Shown here in pieces: positions 7,270 through 15,979 of a DNA stretch of 64,000 bases. The position numbers and the translations under genes are program-made. The notes below the pieces were generated by a model. It did not search any database. It saw only the letters and a list, made by a program, of their open reading frames with translations, and was not told the DNA's origin. This stretch comes from Streptomyces sp. NK15101 (lineage in GTDB: Bacteria > Actinomycetota > Actinomycetes > Streptomycetales > Streptomycetaceae). The stretch spans positions 37,573 to 101,572 of the forward strand of contig NZ_JAINVG010000019.1 in NCBI RefSeq assembly GCF_020400725.1. Reading direction: 5' to 3'. The first letter of the stretch is position 1; every line of letters begins with the position of its first letter.

Positions 7270-9816
7270 TCACACCTGGTCGTCCGCCAGTTCCGCCACG
7301 CCCGTGATCCGGTGCAGGGGATACGTGCGGACCTCGTCGGCCGTGTGGTCGTAGCCCGTCACGAAGCCGCCCTCGACGCGGACCGGGGCGATGACGCGCT
7401 GGCTCGCCGTGCCCTCCGCGTTGACGTAGCCGATCCACACTGCCGAACCCGTCATCGCCGCCGCCTGCACCGTCGCCAGGGTCTCGGCCGCCGAGGTGCG
7501 GGGGAGCCCGCCCGCCGACGCCACGGGCGCCGCCGGCTCCTTCCGTACCGCCGTCGCCGCCCGGTCGCCCGCCCGGATCGCCTTCACCGCCGCGCCGAGC
7601 AGGGTCGTGTCGGGGGCCGGCGGGCCGTCCGGGACGGGCACGGGGGCCGTACGGGCGGGCGTGCGGTACGCGTCGGCGCGGGTCACCAGGACGTCGCCCT
7701 CGGCGGACTCGGCGGCCGGGGCGTACCCCATCGCCCGCAGCCCTTCCAGCAGCGACGCCGGGTCCGCCTGCGCGGCGAGCACCGTCGGCGCGAGACGGCG
7801 CAGGCCCAGGGCGGCGGAGCGCCGGTCGGCCAGGATCTCGCCGAGGACGGCGTCGTCGTCGCAGCGCACGTACGCGGAGGCCGCCCCGATCCGCAGGTGG
7901 CCGTGCCTCCTGGCCACGTCGTCGATCAGGTACGCGAGCGGCTGCGGCACCGGCGTCCGGGAGTGCGCGGCCAGGAAGTCGTGCAGGTCGGATGCCGACC
8001 GCCCGGCGTCGAGCGCGCGCCGCACGGAACCGGGCGTGAACCGGTACACCGTCGCGCCACCCTTCGATTCCACGTCCGCCAGGACCGCGAGCGCGTCGGC
8101 CAGCGGCCGCCGCAGCGGCCCGGGCGCGACGGCCGTCAGGTCGGCCTGGAGCAGCACGTGGTCGACGGCCTCCGGCAGCAGCGGCGCGAGCAGGGTCGCC
8201 GCCCGCCCGGCGGCCACCGACAGCTCGACCCGCCCGCCGTGGTCGGTGGGCGTCGCGGCCTCCGCGAGCGGCAGGTTGAGCAGCGCCCGGGCGTGGGCCG
8301 CGAGCGCGCCCCGGCCCGTGAGCCCGAGCAGCTCGGCCTCGGCGAGCGTCCACCGCGCGAGCCGGGACCGCAGGTCGCCGTGGACCTCGGGGGCGGGGGC
8401 CTCGTCCGCCCCGGCCGCCGCCTGCGGCGCGCGCGGCGGGGCCGGCTGCGCGGCGCCCCGCGGCGGCCGCTCCCAGCGCAGCCGGGCGAACACCGTCTCG
8501 GGGTCCGCCGCGGCGCCCGGCGGCAAGGTCGCGAGGAGCTCCAGGACCCGGTGGCGGACCTCCGGCGCGGGCGCGCGGTCCAGGTCCGGTCCGAGGGCGG
8601 CGAGCGTGCGGCCCTTCGCGTCCTGGCCGCCCACCAGCCCGGCGGTGCGGGTCGCCACGAGCCAGGGCGCGACGAGCCGCGCCCAGCGCTCGGCGGGCGG
8701 CAGGTCGAGCCAGTCGTCGTACGCGGGCGTCGGCGCGTACCGCTCGTCCGCCTCCCCGTCCGAGGCGAGCAGTCCCGCCCCGAAGCACAGCTCCAGCCAG
8801 AACGCGGCGACCTGCTCCGTCACGTCCAGGGCCGCCGCCGTCCGCTTGAGGTCCCGCACGGACATCCCGCCCGCCCGCAGCACCTGGGGGCCGCCCTGGT
8901 CCCAGGACTTCAGCAGCTCCTCGACGGTCGCGAGCGTCGCGTACGCCTGCCCGGCGGCGGCGCTGTCCACCACCTGGGGACGGTAGTCGCGCGCCGCCTC
9001 CACCACCGGCGCCACCGGCTCCGGCGTCCGGTGCGCCCGCCCGCCCCGCAGGTGCAGCGCCACCTCGCGCGGCAGCACCATCGTCCGCGCCGACACCGGC
9101 AGCAGCAGTCCCCGGTCGCGCAGCCAGCGCACCGGAGGCGCCGGGTTCGCCGTCACCTCGCCGTACGGCGGACCCCACACCAGCCGGTCCAGGACGGAGA
9201 GGGCCTCGGGGGAGGCCCCGTCGAGGAGCGCGCCCATCCGCGCCCGGTCGGTGAACAGCTCCGTGAGGGCCGCCACCGCCGACACCGGATCGTGCGTGGC
9301 GGCCAGCCCGGCCGTCGCGATGATCTCCTGCACCCGGCCCGGCGACATCCCCGCCGTCGCCTCCGCGACCGTCGGTCCCAGCCCGGTCGGCGACGGGTGC
9401 TGCGGCGAGGGCGCGAGCAGCTCCCGCGCGGTCCGCACGAGCCGCAGCCGGTCGTCCTCGCCCCACACGAGGGCCTGCTCGCGCAGCAGCGCCACCGCGC
9501 CCGGCAGCGCCGCCTCGATCTCCGGATCGCCCTCGTCGCCGGTGAGCAGCGCGAGGAGCACGGGGTACGGGGCGGGGTCCGGGGCGACGGCCAGCGCTTC
9601 GGCCGTCTGGAGGGCGAACCGGTCGAGCCGCTCCAGGGCCCGCACCACCGAACCGCGCGTGCCCGCGCGGGTCGCCAGCTGCGTCAGGTCGTTCGGTACG
9701 GGGCTCAGCAGGTCCGGGCGGGCGCGCAGCAGCGCGGCGAGCCCTTCGTCGCCCCGCGCGCGCAGCGCCTCCGCGAGCGTGCGCGGCGCCGCGCCGGCGC
9801 TGGTTACCTCGGGCAC
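7270..9816 (-). CDS. Helicase C-terminal/WYL-like domain protein (XPB partner type)
   Basis: An 848-aa cytoplasmic protein without a P-loop. The N-terminal part (TLAEALRARGDEGLAALLRARPDLL, then RGSVVRALERLDRFALQTAEALAV) is a helical winged-helix-like region typical of the actinobacterial 'helicase C-terminal domain-containing' family. Residues 600-750 resemble an XPB/Ssl2-like domain (VDHVLLQADLTAVAPGPL, VTRADAYRTP). The last 70 residues (GSAVWIGYVNAEGTASQRVIAPVRV and later EVRTYPLHRITGV) look like a WYL-type ligand domain. The GTG at 9816 has GGGAGG at 9822-9827. A longer ATG start at 9849 is possible. It is probably a nucleic-acid-binding partner of XPB, by neighbourhood. Confidence 0.8.
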   Translation of the reverse strand: MPEVTSAGAAPRTLAEALRARGDEGLAALLRARPDLLSPVPNDLTQLATRAGTRGSVVRALERLDRFALQTAEALAVAPDPAPYPVLLALLTGDEGDPEIEAALPGAVALLREQALVWGEDDRLRLVRTARELLAPSPQHPSPTGLGPTVAEATAGMSPGRVQEIIATAGLAATHDPVSAVAALTELFTDRARMGALLDGASPEALSVLDRLVWGPPYGEVTANPAPPVRWLRDRGLLLPVSARTMVLPREVALHLRGGRAHRTPEPVAPVVEAARDYRPQVVDSAAAGQAYATLATVEELLKSWDQGGPQVLRAGGMSVRDLKRTAAALDVTEQVAAFWLELCFGAGLLASDGEADERYAPTPAYDDWLDLPPAERWARLVAPWLVATRTAGLVGGQDAKGRTLAALGPDLDRAPAPEVRHRVLELLATLPPGAAADPETVFARLRWERPPRGAAQPAPPRAPQAAAGADEAPAPEVHGDLRSRLARWTLAEAELLGLTGRGALAAHARALLNLPLAEAATPTDHGGRVELSVAAGRAATLLAPLLPEAVDHVLLQADLTAVAPGPLRRPLADALAVLADVESKGGATVYRFTPGSVRRALDAGRSASDLHDFLAAHSRTPVPQPLAYLIDDVARRHGHLRIGAASAYVRCDDDAVLGEILADRRSAALGLRRLAPTVLAAQADPASLLEGLRAMGYAPAAESAEGDVLVTRADAYRTPARTAPVPVPDGPPAPDTTLLGAAVKAIRAGDRAATAVRKEPAAPVASAGGLPRTSAAETLATVQAAAMTGSAVWIGYVNAEGTASQRVIAPVRVEGGFVTGYDHTADEVRTYPLHRITGVAELADDQV

Positions 9817-9856
9817 GTGCGCCTCCCGGTCGAGCTCACCGATCCCCATCCGGACC

Positions 9857-9884
9857 ACGTTAGCCGCTGTCCAGGCGCTAACGT
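9857..9884. promoter_or_regulatory. Divergent promoter dyad ACGTTAGC-N12-GCTAACGT
   Basis: A perfect 8-bp inverted repeat with 12-bp spacing lies midway between the divergent starts at 9816 (minus) and 9922 (plus). Each arm contains TAACGT read outward, a fair Streptomyces -10 hexamer. Each -10 would be 20-40 bp from its start codon's ribosome-binding site. The two promoters would overlap in their -35 regions. The dyad could equally be the operator of an unidentified regulator. Confidence 0.5.
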
Positions 9885-9921
9885 CGGGCCGTACCGGGTG
9901 GACCGGCCGTGGAGGGGCACC

Positions 9922-10977
9922 GTGGGGATCGAGAGCGACCAGTTGGTCTACGACTATCTGAGCCGGGTCGGCGATCTGGCACAGCAGCGGCAACTGCCGG
10001 CGAGCGACCGGATGAAGCTCGTGTCCGGACTGCGCAGCGAGATCGACCGCCGGCGCGCCACGCACGGCGAGGAGAGCCCCGCGGCGGTGCGGGGCATCCT
10101 CGGCGCCCTGGGCACCCCGGACGAGGTCGTGGACCGAGCGGGCCCCCCGGCCGGGGGGCCGCTGCGGAAGCCGAGGGCGACTGCGGGCGCGTCGGGCACC
10201 GGGGTGTCGGGCCGCGAGGGGTCGGACGCCGGAGTGTCGGACGGTGGGGGGTCGGGCCGCGGGGGGTCGAGCGGTGAGGCGTCGGGCCCCGGGGCGTCGG
10301 GCCCCGGCGTGTCGGGCCCCGCGATCCCCGCTCAGGACCGCCGCGGTCCCGACGGCCGAGGCCTCGGCGGTGCGGCGGACTGGTGGCGGGCGGAGGCCGA
10401 CGGCGCCGGCGACACCGCCGACGTCGCCGACACCGACGGCGGGTTCCTGGGCTTCGTCGGCGGCATCGAGCGCCCGGACCTCTTCGCGCCGCCCGCCCCG
10501 GCGGAGGACGAGGACGACGGGGCCGAGGAGCCCCCGCCGGGGAAGGCCCGCCGCCTGGCGCGCCTCCTCCGGCTCCGCAAGGCCGGGGCTCCGGCCGCGG
10601 CTCCCGAGGAGGCGGAACCGGCGGCCGCGTCCCGCCCCCGCCTCGCGAACCCCTCCGTCCTGCTCGCCGCGCTGCTCCTGCTCGGCGGCGCCGTCTTCGG
10701 TTCGCTGGTCGCCCTCGCGGCGGGCTGGCTCCTCGCGTACACCTCCCGCCGGCTGACCCCGGCCGAGGCCAAGGGCGCCGTCCTGGTGATCCCCGGCCTC
10801 GCCGCCGCGAGCGGGGCCGTCTGGCTCTGGGGGCGCGTCGAGGGCCGCTGGGGCGAGGCGGTGGCGTCGGGCGGGGAGGCGATGGGGGCGGCGGTCTCCG
10901 AGACCTGGCCCTGGGTCCTCCGGGGTGCGGCCGTCGCCTCGTCCCTCTTCCTCCTCTGGCGCTCCCGCAAGCACTGA
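9922..10977 (+). CDS. Membrane-anchored protein with HAAS-like N-terminus and low-complexity linker
   Basis: A 351-aa protein. Residues 1-60 (ESDQLVYDYLSRVGDLAQQ and later LVSGLRSEIDRRRATHG...ILGALGTPDEVV) resemble the HAAS/permease-prefix helical domain, which usually sits at the N-terminus of membrane permeases. Residues about 75-135 are a Gly/Ser/Pro linker encoded by imperfect repeats of GTGTCGGGCC type (about 10195-10330). Residues 225-255 (RLANPSVLLAALLLLGGAVF) and 270-295 are membrane helices, and a fourth hydrophobic stretch ends in LLWRSRKH. The GTG start follows GGAGGGG at 9911-9917. Function is unknown. Confidence 0.75.
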   Translation: MGIESDQLVYDYLSRVGDLAQQRQLPASDRMKLVSGLRSEIDRRRATHGEESPAAVRGILGALGTPDEVVDRAGPPAGGPLRKPRATAGASGTGVSGREGSDAGVSDGGGSGRGGSSGEASGPGASGPGVSGPAIPAQDRRGPDGRGLGGAADWWRAEADGAGDTADVADTDGGFLGFVGGIERPDLFAPPAPAEDEDDGAEEPPPGKARRLARLLRLRKAGAPAAAPEEAEPAAASRPRLANPSVLLAALLLLGGAVFGSLVALAAGWLLAYTSRRLTPAEAKGAVLVIPGLAAASGAVWLWGRVEGRWGEAVASGGEAMGAAVSETWPWVLRGAAVASSLFLLWRSRKH

Positions 10978-11149
10978 CCCCCCGCTGCCGGGCCCCCACC
11001 GGTCCGGGCCGCCCCCGACAGTCCGGCGCCCCGCCCGTACGGGCCCACCCCTGCTGGACGCCGCCCCGCCCGTACGGACGCCGCGCCCTGCCGGGCGGTC
11101 CCCCGCCGTGTGGGGCCTGCACCCGGCGGGGCGGCGCCCACCCCGCCAC

Positions 11150-11402
11150 CTGCCGTATGGGCAGTCGTCCCGCTGGGGCGGGACGGGTGGGCACACGGGA
11201 CGGCTCCCATAGCGGCGCCCCCGCGTTCCGCGCCTGGACCCGCACCCCGTGTGCGCCGCACCGGTGGTGGCCGTTCAGGCGCGGGAGCCTGGGCCCGGCA
11301 AGGGGCGCCGTTCCGTTGTGCCCACCCTCCCCCAAGCTCTCGGCTCCGCTCGAGCAGGGGGGACCCCCTTGCCCCGGCGGAACGACCGCCCACAACGGGG
11401 TA
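11150..11402 (+). repeat. Dispersed composite repeat, copy B
   Basis: The copy lies in the 558-bp gap between the convergent membrane-protein gene and the ABC ATPase gene. It contains in order GGGCGGGACGGGTGGGCACA, CGCGTTCCGCGCCTGGACCC, CGCCGTTCCGTTGTGCCCAC, the core hairpin 11329-11365 and one unit of about 30 bp ending CACAACGGGG. The flanks of the gap (10978-11149 and 11403-11535) are further GC-rich, low-complexity sequence with no gene I can support. Confidence 0.75.
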
Positions 11403-11535
11403 GGCGCCGTCCCGCAGTGCTCGGGCCCCGGCGCGGGGACCGGAAGCGTGTCCACGGGCCCGGGAAGCGCGCCCAAGGTCCGGAAGCGTGCCCGCCGGGC
11501 CTGGAAGCGGGCCCGCGGGGCCGGGTGGGCCCGGG

Positions 11536-12342
11536 TCAGGCGGGGGGATGGGCCTCCGCGTGCCACGGTGCCCCCGGCACCACCAGCGGCGACCCCGTCA
11601 CCGGGTCCGGGACGACGACCGAGGAGAGCCCGAAGACGTCCCGCACGAGGGACTCCGTGACGATCTCCGACGGCGGCCCCTCCGCGACCACCCGCCCCGC
11701 CTTCATGGCGACGAGGTGGTCGGCGTACCGGGCGGCCTGGTTCAGGTCGTGGAGGACGAGGACGACGGTCCGGCCGCGCAGCCGGTTGAGGCGGCGGACC
11801 AGGTCGAGGACCTCCACCTGGTGGGAGATGTCCAGATAGGTGGTGGGCTCGTCGAGGAGGAGCAGGTCGGTCTCCTGGGCGAGGGCCATCGCGATCCACA
11901 CCCGCTGCCGCTGTCCGCCCGAGAGCGCGTCGACGGACCGGTCGGCGAGCGCGGCGACGTCCGTGCGTTCCATGGCGTCGGCGACGGCCCGCTCGTCCTC
12001 CTCGGACCACTGCTTCCACCAGGCCTGGTGGGGCTGGCGGCCCCGGGACACCAGGTCGGCGACGGTGATGGCCTCGGGCGCGACGGGGGTCTGCGGCAGC
12101 AGGCCGATGGAGCGGGCGATCTGCTTCGTCGGCAGCTTCGCCAGCGACTCCCCGTCGAGGAGGACCGCGCCGCCCGCCGGCTTCAGCAGCCGCCCGAGCG
12201 CCCGCAGCGTCGTGGACTTGCCGCAGGCGTTGGGGCCGACGATGACGGTCACCTTGCCGTCGGGGACCGCGAGGTCGAGCTCCTCGACGACGGTCCGGTC
12301 CTCGTAGGCGAGCGTCAGCCCGCGGGTCTGCAGCCTGTTCAC
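11536..12342 (-). CDS. Siderophore ABC transporter ATP-binding protein (FecE-like)
   Basis: A 268-aa ATPase of the iron-chelate importer family. Walker A VGPNACGKSTTLRAL is near residue 40, the signature LSGGQRQRVWIAMAL near 140, and Walker B LLLLDEPTTYLDISHQ near 160, with the H-loop in VLVLHDLNQAARYADH. The GTG start overlaps the permease stop (GTGA), so it is translationally coupled as the third gene of the operon. It energises uptake of a ferric siderophore through the two FecCD permeases upstream. The cognate lipoprotein is not in the window. Confidence 0.93.
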   Translation of the reverse strand: MNRLQTRGLTLAYEDRTVVEELDLAVPDGKVTVIVGPNACGKSTTLRALGRLLKPAGGAVLLDGESLAKLPTKQIARSIGLLPQTPVAPEAITVADLVSRGRQPHQAWWKQWSEEDERAVADAMERTDVAALADRSVDALSGGQRQRVWIAMALAQETDLLLLDEPTTYLDISHQVEVLDLVRRLNRLRGRTVVLVLHDLNQAARYADHLVAMKAGRVVAEGPPSEIVTESLVRDVFGLSSVVVPDPVTGSPLVVPGAPWHAEAHPPA

Positions 12343-13397
12343 GTCTTGCCTCCAACGGCTCGGCTCCGGACGACGAGCCAGATCAGGTACGGGGCGCCGA
12401 CCGCCGCCGTGAGGACGCCCACGGGCAGCTCGACGGGGGAGAGGAGCCGTCGGCCGAGCAGGTCGGCGACGACCACGATCACCGCGCCGGTGAGCGCGGA
12501 GCAGAGCAGCGGGATCTGCGCCGTCCGGGTGGTGCGGCGGGCGATCTGCGGGGCGAGCAGGGCCACGAAGTCGACCGGGCCCGCGACGCCCGTCGCCACC
12601 GAGGCGAGGACGACGCCGACGGCGACGAGCCCGAGCCGGACTCCGCCGAGCCGTGCGCCGAGCGCGGTCGCCGTGTCGTCGTCCAGGGAGACGGTCCGCT
12701 GGGCGCGGGCGGCCCACAGCACGGCGGGCAGCAGGAGGAGCAGCGTCCAGCGGATCGGCAGGGACTCGTCCCAGCCGCGCCCGTTGAGGGAGCCGGTCAT
12801 CCAGATCTGGGCCTGCTGGGCGACGAGGTAGTCGCCCTTCGTCATGAAGAGGGTGATGAGGGAGCGCAGGGCGATCGCGATGCCGATGCCGATGAGCACG
12901 AAGCGGGTCGCGTGCAGTCCGCCGCGCCAGGCGAAGGCGTACACGAGGGCGGCGGCGAGGACGCCGCCCGCGACGGAGACGTACGGCAGGACGGTGTACG
13001 AGGTGAGGCCGAAGGTCATCGCGGCGACGGTGACGGCTCCGGCGCCCTGGCTGATGCCGATGACGTCGGGGCTGGCGAGCGGGTTGCGGGCGACGGTCTG
13101 GACGAGGCCCCCCGCGATGCCGAAGGCGGCGCCGACGGCGAGGGCGACGACGAGCCGGGGTTCGCGCAGCTCCTCGACGACGAACGCGGACGGTGACGGC
13201 CGGCCCAGGAGGATCCGTACGACTTCGCCGGGCGCGACGGACCTCTCGCCGACGCAGAGGTACGCGACGCAGGCGGTGGCCAGGAGGATCAGGAGGCCGC
13301 CGGCGACGAGGGCGGAGCGCCGGTGGACGAGGAAGGACGCCCGCCCGGCACGGACGAGCCCGTACCCGGCGGGCCGGGCCCGGAGAGGGACGCTCAT
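12339..13397 (-). CDS. FecCD-family iron-siderophore permease (second permease)
   Basis: A 352-aa polytopic inner-membrane protein of the BtuC/FecCD type with about nine to ten helices. Family motifs include LREPRLVVALAVGAAFGIAGGLVQTVARNPLASPDVIGIS near residues 65-105 and GPVDFVALLAPQIARR near 270. It lies between the other permease and the ATPase, with an ATGA overlap at its start and a GTGA overlap at its end, so the three proteins are made from one transcript. It has a rather long basic N-terminus before the first helix. Confidence 0.93.
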   Translation of the reverse strand: MSVPLRARPAGYGLVRAGRASFLVHRRSALVAGGLLILLATACVAYLCVGERSVAPGEVVRILLGRPSPSAFVVEELREPRLVVALAVGAAFGIAGGLVQTVARNPLASPDVIGISQGAGAVTVAAMTFGLTSYTVLPYVSVAGGVLAAALVYAFAWRGGLHATRFVLIGIGIAIALRSLITLFMTKGDYLVAQQAQIWMTGSLNGRGWDESLPIRWTLLLLLPAVLWAARAQRTVSLDDDTATALGARLGGVRLGLVAVGVVLASVATGVAGPVDFVALLAPQIARRTTRTAQIPLLCSALTGAVIVVVADLLGRRLLSPVELPVGVLTAAVGAPYLIWLVVRSRAVGGKT

Positions 13398-14398
13398 GCC
13401 GGCACCGCCTTCCTGCGTACGAGCGCGACCAGGAACGGCACCCCGATCAGGGCGGTCGTCACCCCGGCCGGGACCTCGCCCGGCGGGAAGACGATCCGGC
13501 CGGCGACGTCGGCGGTGAGCAGCATCACCGGGCCGACGAGCGCGGCCATCGGCAGCACCCAGCGGTGGTCGGAGCCGACGATCGCGCGGGCGACGTGGGG
13601 GACGGCGAGGCCGACGAAGGCGACGGGTCCTGCGGCGGCGACGGCCGCGCCGGTGAGGACGGTCGCGCCGAGTCCGCCCACGATCCGTACGGTCGCGACG
13701 CGCTGTCCGAGGCCCTTGGCGACGTCCTCGCCGAGCGCGAGCGCGTCGAGGCCGCGCGCCACGGAGACGACGAGGACGGCGCCGAGCAGCAGGAAGGGCC
13801 AGATCCGGCCGACGATCTCGGTGTCGCGTCCGTCGAGGGAGCCGATCTGCCAGAACCGGAACTCGTCGAGGGCCGAGGCCCTGGTCGTGAGGACGCCGGT
13901 GGTGACGGAGAGCAGCAGCGCGTTGATCGCGGCCCCGCCGAGCGCCAGTTTCACGGGCGTGGCCCCGCCGCGTCCGGCGGAGGCGATCGCGTGGACGGCG
14001 ACCGAGGCGAGGGCGGCGCCGGCGAAGGCGAACCACACGTAGCCGCTGAGCTCGTGCACGCCGAGGAAGGCGATGGCGAGGACGACGGCGACGGAGGAGC
14101 CCTGGCTGATGCCGAGGATGCCGGGGTCGGCGATCGGGTTGCGGGTGATGCCCTGGAGGGCGGTGCCGGCGAGCGCGAGGGCGGCGCCGACCATCAGTCC
14201 GATGAGGGTGCGGGGGACGCGGAGCTGCCGGACGACCTCGGCGTCGTCGCCGGTGGCGCCGTGCAGGAGGGCGTCGAGGACGGTGGAGGGCGCGACGGGG
14301 CGGGCGCCGACGGCGAGGCTGAGGAGGGCGGCGAGGAACAGGGCGACGAGGGCCGCCGAGGTCGCGAGGACCCGTCTGGTACGGAAAGCGGCTGGCAT
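13394..14398 (-). CDS. FecCD-family iron-siderophore permease (first gene of operon)
   Basis: A 334-aa permease, paralogous to its downstream neighbour. It carries LRVPRTLIGLMVGAALALAGTALQGITRNPIADPGILGIS near residues 58-97 and GPVAFVGLAVPHVARAIVG near 255. The ATG at 14398 is preferred because the iron box ends 25 bp upstream. An in-frame GTG at 14437 would lie inside that box. It is the first gene of the three-gene importer operon, which should be derepressed under iron limitation. Confidence 0.9.
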   Translation of the reverse strand: MPAAFRTRRVLATSAALVALFLAALLSLAVGARPVAPSTVLDALLHGATGDDAEVVRQLRVPRTLIGLMVGAALALAGTALQGITRNPIADPGILGISQGSSVAVVLAIAFLGVHELSGYVWFAFAGAALASVAVHAIASAGRGGATPVKLALGGAAINALLLSVTTGVLTTRASALDEFRFWQIGSLDGRDTEIVGRIWPFLLLGAVLVVSVARGLDALALGEDVAKGLGQRVATVRIVGGLGATVLTGAAVAAAGPVAFVGLAVPHVARAIVGSDHRWVLPMAALVGPVMLLTADVAGRIVFPPGEVPAGVTTALIGVPFLVALVRRKAVPA

Positions 14399-14422
14399 CG
14401 GGACCCATCGGCGGAGTGCAGG

Positions 14423-14441
14423 TTTGGTTAGGCTCACCTCA
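14423..14441 (-). promoter_or_regulatory. Iron box (DmdR1/IdeR-type operator)
   Basis: TTTGGTTAGGCTCACCTCA matches the actinobacterial 19-bp iron-box pattern TTAGGTTAGGCTAACCTAA at 16 of 19 positions. It is followed by a further TTAGGT at 14444-14449. It lies directly upstream of the FecCD-FecCD-ATPase operon. The HAD gene starts on the other strand at 14499 and could share the control. Confidence 0.85.
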
Positions 14442-14498
14442 GTTTAGGTGGCGCCGATATTCGAACACCCGGGCCCCTGTCACCCCGACAATGGAGCC

Positions 14499-15143
14499 AT
14501 GACAACCGCGCCGCCCACGTCCACGAACCCGCCCGCGAACCCGCTCACCGTCGGCTTCGACCTCGACCTGACCCTGCTCGACACCCGTCCGGGCATCAGG
14601 GCCGCCTTCGTCGCCTTCTCCGCCGAGACGGGCGTCCCGATCGACGCCGACCTCGTGGTGAGCCGCCTCGGGCCGCCCCTGGAGCAGGAGATCGCGCACT
14701 GGTTCCCGGCGGAACACGTCACGGAGATGACCGCCCGCTACCGGGCGCTCTACCCGTCGTACGCGATCGAGCCCACGGTCCCGATGCCGGGCGCCCGGGA
14801 CGCGATCGAGGCCGTGCGCGAGGCGGGCGGCCGCACGATCGTCGTCACCGCGAAGAACGGCCCGCACGCCGAGCTGCACCTCGCCCACCTCGGCATCGAG
14901 CCCGACGCGGTCGCCGGCGGCCTGTGGGCCGAGGGCAAGGCGGAGGCCCTGCGCGCGCACGGCGCCGGGGTGTACGTCGGCGACCACGTGGGCGACGTCC
15001 GGGGCGCCGCCACCGCGGGCGCGTACTCGGTGGCCGTCGCGACCGGCCCCTGCCCCGCCGAGGAGCTGGCGGCGGCCGGCGCGGACGTCGTCCTGACGGA
15101 CCTGACGGACTTCCGTGCCTGGTGGGAGGGCTACCGCGGCTGA
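14499..15143 (+). CDS. HAD-family hydrolase (phosphoglycolate phosphatase-like)
   Basis: A 214-aa soluble phosphatase of the haloacid dehalogenase fold. Motif I VGFDLDLTLLDTRPG is near residues 18-32, motif II IVVTAKNG near 112, the motif III lysine in AEGKAEAL near 145, and motif IV VYVGDHVGDVRGAATAG near 160-175. A helical cap lies between motifs I and II (VVSRLGPPLEQEIAHWF). The substrate cannot be read. The ATG at 14499 is preferred over a GTG at 14448. It ends convergently, overlapping the 92-aa membrane protein gene by 13 bp. Confidence 0.9.
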   Translation: MTTAPPTSTNPPANPLTVGFDLDLTLLDTRPGIRAAFVAFSAETGVPIDADLVVSRLGPPLEQEIAHWFPAEHVTEMTARYRALYPSYAIEPTVPMPGARDAIEAVREAGGRTIVVTAKNGPHAELHLAHLGIEPDAVAGGLWAEGKAEALRAHGAGVYVGDHVGDVRGAATAGAYSVAVATGPCPAEELAAAGADVVLTDLTDFRAWWEGYRG

Positions 15144-15409
15144 GCCGGAACGGCCGAAGCCTGCCGGGCCTGCCGCCGCTGGGCCGCGACCGACCGCAGG
15201 AGCCCGGCGGCGGCGACGAGGAATCCGACCCCCATCAGCATCGACACGAGGTACGCGACGGTGGGGAACGGGTCCGTCCCGAGGAACAGCGGGGCCACGG
15301 TGACCAGCGTCGCGACCGCGCCGACCGCGAACAGGATCACACCGGCCTTGACCAGTCCGTCACCCGGGGCACTGTCGTCCACCGGCACGGCGGGGGTTTC
15401 ACTACGCAT
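15131..15409 (-). CDS. Small two-helix membrane protein
   Basis: A 92-aa protein with two clear membrane helices (LVKAGVILFAVGAVATLVTVA and PTVAYLVSMLMGVGFLVAAAG) joined by a short loop LFLGTDPF. Its C-terminus is basic, rich in Gln and Arg (RSVAAQRRQARQA). I see no catalytic motif. Similar small proteins are conserved beside the cold-shock/mqn region in streptomycetes as far as I recall. Function is unknown. Confidence 0.7.
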   Translation of the reverse strand: MRSETPAVPVDDSAPGDGLVKAGVILFAVGAVATLVTVAPLFLGTDPFPTVAYLVSMLMGVGFLVAAAGLLRSVAAQRRQARQASAVPAQPR

Positions 15410-15552
15410 CCGGCCAGGGTAGTTCCCAGGCCGGAGGAACACGTCGGCGGCGTCTTGTCACCGGCCTCCTGACCATTAGCCTGGTGCCGGCGGGTCGGTC
15501 GACGACCCGCCGTTTGCCATCCCCATCGACGAGGACGAGGACGAGGACAGAC

Positions 15553-15936
15553 GTGCCTACCGGCAAGGTCAAATGGTTCAACAGCGAGAAGGGCTTCGGC
15601 TTTCTCTCCCGCGACGACGGCGGCGACGTCTTCGTGCACTCGTCGGTGCTCCCTGCCGGAGTCGACGCCCTGAAGCCGGGGCAGCGGGTGGAGTTCGGGG
15701 TCGTCGCCGGTCAGCGTGGCGACCAGGCGCTGTCCGTCACGGTCCTCGACCCGACCCCGTCCGTCGCCGCGGCACAGCGCCGCAAGCCCGACGAGCTGGC
15801 GTCCATCGTGCAGGACCTGACGACGCTCCTGGAGAACATCACGCCGATGCTGGAGCGCGGCCGCTACCCGGAGAAGGCGGCGGGCAAGAAGATCGCCGGC
15901 CTGCTGCGCGCGGTCGCCGACCAGCTGGACGTCTAG
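15553..15936 (+). CDS. Cold-shock domain protein, 127 aa
   Basis: The N-terminal 65 residues are a cold-shock domain with both RNA-binding motifs. RNP1 is KGFGFLSRDDG and RNP2 is VFVHSSVL, after the start PTGKVKWFNSEKG. The C-terminal 60 residues (RKPDELASIVQDLTTLLENI...AAGKKIAGLLRAVADQLDV) are an amphipathic helical extension absent from 67-aa CspA homologues. It is characteristic of a conserved Streptomyces subfamily. The protein probably binds single-stranded RNA or DNA. The GTG at 15553 follows a purine-rich leader (GAGGACGAGGACGAGGACAG). Confidence 0.93.
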   Translation: MPTGKVKWFNSEKGFGFLSRDDGGDVFVHSSVLPAGVDALKPGQRVEFGVVAGQRGDQALSVTVLDPTPSVAAAQRRKPDELASIVQDLTTLLENITPMLERGRYPEKAAGKKIAGLLRAVADQLDV

Positions 15937-15979
15937 TCCTTCGGCCGCCCTCGCACCGCTTCGCGGGCTTCGGGCGGCT

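Noticed and set aside
7312..10977. 1221-codon plus-strand open frame ending in the HAAS-like gene
   Set aside because: Only 9922-10977 has a ribosome-binding site and protein-like composition. The upstream part is antisense to the helicase-C/WYL-like gene.
11536..14441. Siderophore biosynthetic cluster
   Set aside because: Only importer genes are present. No synthetase, NRPS or IucA/C-like gene lies nearby.
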